Assembly: GCA_014529385.2 (NCBI GenBank)
Contig: CM043942.1
Location: forward strand, 54,750,647-54,808,646
Direction of reading: 5' to 3'
Source of the DNA: Adiantum capillus-veneris
Taxonomy: Eukaryota; Streptophyta; Polypodiopsida; Polypodiales; Pteridaceae
Length of the DNA stretch: 58,000 nt
Made by a program: the position numbers and the translations under genes. The notes beneath the pieces are model-generated. The model searched no databases. It saw only the letters and a program-made list of their open reading frames with translations, and was not told where the DNA came from. Below, in pieces: positions 55,864 to 58,000 of this stretch; the first letter of the stretch is position 1, and the number at the start of each line of letters is the position of its first letter.

Positions 55864-56942
55864 CATGAAAAGAGATGAGCTAGCCCAACATCAAATGATA
55901 TATTTGAGGCAAGAAGTGGAAAGGGCACGGGGCCAAACTACAAATCCAAATCCAAGTGACCTTAGAGACAACACCCAATACGAGCCTCTAGAACTCCCTA
56001 ATAGTTCCAAAGAACCATGACTAGTGGAGATACCTCCACAAATCCAAGAAGAAGGACAAGTGTTAAAAGCAGAAGAGGAGGCTCATCTTTGTACTCTAAT
56101 AGAGAAAGCAATCAAAGAGAGCTCAGAAGCTGCCATAGAGTGGGAACAGAGGATGCTACACTCCATGGGTGTCCAAAATATTGACACAAATGTAACCACA
56201 ACAGAAAGGATGCAACCATCCCTTCCTTATCCTCTACTCAGTATGAAGTAATGACCATGAAAAAGCGCATCCAAATGGAGGAGCCAACACCACTTTTTGA
56301 TGGTGATATCAAAGATCACAAGGCCTCCAAATGTATAGTGGACTCACATCCTAAATGTAAAAAAGGGTGGCTTTCCAAATATCCAACATACCTTGTATGT
56401 CTGGTTGACGCGTCAAAGTCAGTAAGGGATGATGTCTCCTTCTACCCAGTGCCGCAAATGAGGTCCTGGAAAGATCATGCAATGTTGTTGCAAAGGCATT
56501 CAAATTGGCTGAATTATCCTAATCTTCCACATCCAAGGAGCGAGAGACAATAAAGAGAACTTATGTGATGAAAACCCTCACCGGTGCCATTAAGCTTTTC
56601 ACTGGCTCTCTTGACTTGAGCTGTGTGATGCTTAGAAAGATATGTAAAACAATGCTAGCCTGCATCAAGGAGTTCGCGTCGTCCAAAGCCACAGACTCAA
56701 CATTATTATCAACGAGCGACACTGTCACCAAGATGATTTATGATTTGTCAAAGAAGCCATCCTCGGAGGTGCTCCACTTATTCTATCAAAGATTGATGTT
56801 CCTGCCAATCTTCCATATGCAAGCATTCAAGGAAGCCTTCTACATCGACTTATTCACTTATGACAGCAGGATCTTTGGCCCTACAATCAACATGGGCAAC
56901 GTGAGATATGAGTCATACATAAAGCCACTAGGCTTCCATTGA
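55864..56942 (+). pseudogene. Accessory 3' ORF, repeat copy (copy B')
   Basis: Same three-frame layout as 44841-45919, with identical long frames at 56024-56251, 56251-56553 and 56565-56942. It carries the same TGA and frame changes, so the breaks predate the duplication. Confidence 0.7.
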
Positions 56943-57040
56943 CAAAAGCTGAAGAAGACTGCCACCAACTCAAAAAAACAAATCACCAACACATGGAAAG
57001 CTCATGCCGAGGACGACATTGACGTGGAGGGGGGGGGGAG

Positions 57041-57864
57041 TCTTAACAACTGAACACAAGAAAGCGTATTTTTGTATCATATAATTTGACGAATACATTT
57101 GTAATTATTTTTTGGGACTCCATTGAGTTTCCAGATTGTAACCTATTGAATATGCATATCAATAAAACCCATGGTAGAAAGTAGAATTTAATTTTGATGA
57201 GTTAGAACCTCCAAGGCTGAGGTTTAAAAGCCAATTTTTGTAAACCTAAGACAACTTTTGAATCAATCATCTTTTTGAGCTCTACGAAGTGTATCGTGAT
57301 TGTGTGTTGTGTGTTCAGAGTGAGTGACAGCTTCTTTTCTTCCTTAGATGTGCTACTAAAGCTACATTGCAAAGGCGACTACACCATTGTGTTAGAACGC
57401 CAAGCTTGCACAATTTGGTCTCCTCGCAAAGCGCTCTCCACGATCTTTGAGGTGAGTTTTCTCTCCAACCGTGCATCCGTTTTATGATTGCTATATGTTA
57501 TTGCATTCACGGAAAGCCAAGCTACATCTTAGGCATAAGCACTTTGAGAATCGATGACCTATAATTTTGGGCCTCTCTTCATACGCGATTTTCACACAAA
57601 GTGGTTGCAGGTAGTAGATTGGGTTAGGGACTAAAGGGTAGTGTCTTCTAAGTGTGTAGACGTTATCCTTGAGATTCATGACGATTCGATGACGTTAGGA
57701 AATGTTTTGGAGAGTTCAAGCATCGTAGGTAAAGCAGCGGTTGTGTACACCTAGTGTGCTTTGAGTTGATTTCCCTTGGTAGTGATTATCTAGAGAGGTC
57801 GAGTAGATGATTGACACCCATCTATTTGTTTCCATGCACCTACGGATCAAGCTCTGCTCTTGGT
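57041..57864 (+). mobile_element. LTR of element C, repeat copy
   Basis: Copy of 46020-46846 after the same purine run. It differs by a 2-base deletion near 57464 (CTCTCCAACC for CTCTCTCAAACC). Confidence 0.6.
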
Positions 57865-58000
57865 TGACATCTTGTTTGTTGTCCAAGCAATGTATCTGCC
57901 CAAAAACACTCCTTTTGATTGGTTGATGGTTTCTTTGTTGGTGCATCATGTCACATACATATTATGATTACTTTTATCTTTGTGAGACACACTGATTGAA
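57865..58000. repeat. Start of a third copy of the 1.2-kb unit, cut by the window
   Basis: The last 136 bases match the first 136 of 46847-48048 (TTGACATCTTGTTTGTTGTC onward). The window ends inside it. Confidence 0.9.

Larger units (their letters stand above)
53713..58000 (+). repeat. Near-identical direct repeat of 42668-46982
   Basis: From AATGGGACC at 53713 to the window end the sequence follows 42668-46982 at an offset of 11045-11046 bases, falling to 11023 after a 23-base deletion near 55400 and to 11019 at the end. Only a handful of substitutions and 1-2-base indels were noticed. The unit contains the integrase end, the protease-like domain, the accessory ORF, polypurine tract and LTR, and the first 136 bases of the 1.2-kb tandem unit. 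Either a real tandem duplication with a roughly 11-kb period or a duplicated contig. Confidence 0.92.

Overview
The window looks like repeat-rich, non-coding chromosome from a plant nuclear genome. It holds Ty3/gypsy and Ty1/copia LTR retrotransposon remains on both strands, a hAT-type transposase gene with three GT-AG introns, foldback and MITE-like elements, tRNA-like fragments, long (GA)n microsatellites and two 200-base N gaps. I found no intact host gene, rRNA or confident functional tRNA. A large, old-repeat plant genome such as that of a fern or other seed-free plant would fit, but the species is an inference and not shown by the sequence.

Layout. 1-1680: end of a retrotransposon (accessory ORF, polypurine tract, LTR). 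1690-4100: antisense gypsy gag-PR-RT with PBS and LTR. 4820-5225: small CACTA-like element with two 18-bp repeat arrays around a tRNA-like core. 5.7-7.9 kb: GA tracts and a foldback element. 7.9-9.3 kb: LTR plus broken gypsy gag. 9.3-10.98 kb: copia LTR, gag and protease start, cut by a gap. 11.18-14.04 kb: hAT transposase pseudogene and a GTAC-rich tail. 14.04-21.08 kb: a gypsy family with gag-PR-RT start, part of which is tandemly duplicated. 21-25 kb: nothing recognisable. 25.3-30.2 kb: decayed antisense copia pol split by a 3.4-kb LTR element without recognisable genes. 30.2-33.9 kb: repeats, an unidentified antisense reading frame, a gypsy RNase H scrap and a promoter-like region. 33.9-35.1 kb: unidentified reading frame. 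37.1-38.5 kb: antisense gypsy RT. 38.5-46.85 kb: sense gypsy element with PR, RT, RNase H, integrase, a possible second protease-like domain, an accessory 3' ORF, polypurine tract and LTR. 46.85-49.25 kb: two 1.2-kb tandem copies of an antisense gypsy RT fragment. 49.3-53.5 kb: nearly complete antisense copia element. 53.7-58 kb: near-identical repeat of 42.67-46.98 kb.

Function. Almost every coding segment carries stops or frameshifts, so the locus reads as layered insertions, recombination products and tandem duplications. The most interesting item is the accessory 3' ORF. It lies just before the polypurine tract in two clearly diverged retrotransposons (1-688 and 44841-45919, the latter repeated at 55864-56942), is conserved at protein level, and matches no retroviral or retrotransposon domain I know. 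Next come the CACTA-like element with its 18-bp arrays, the possible post-integrase protease-like domain, and the roughly 11-kb repeat period that is either a real tandem duplication or an assembly artefact.
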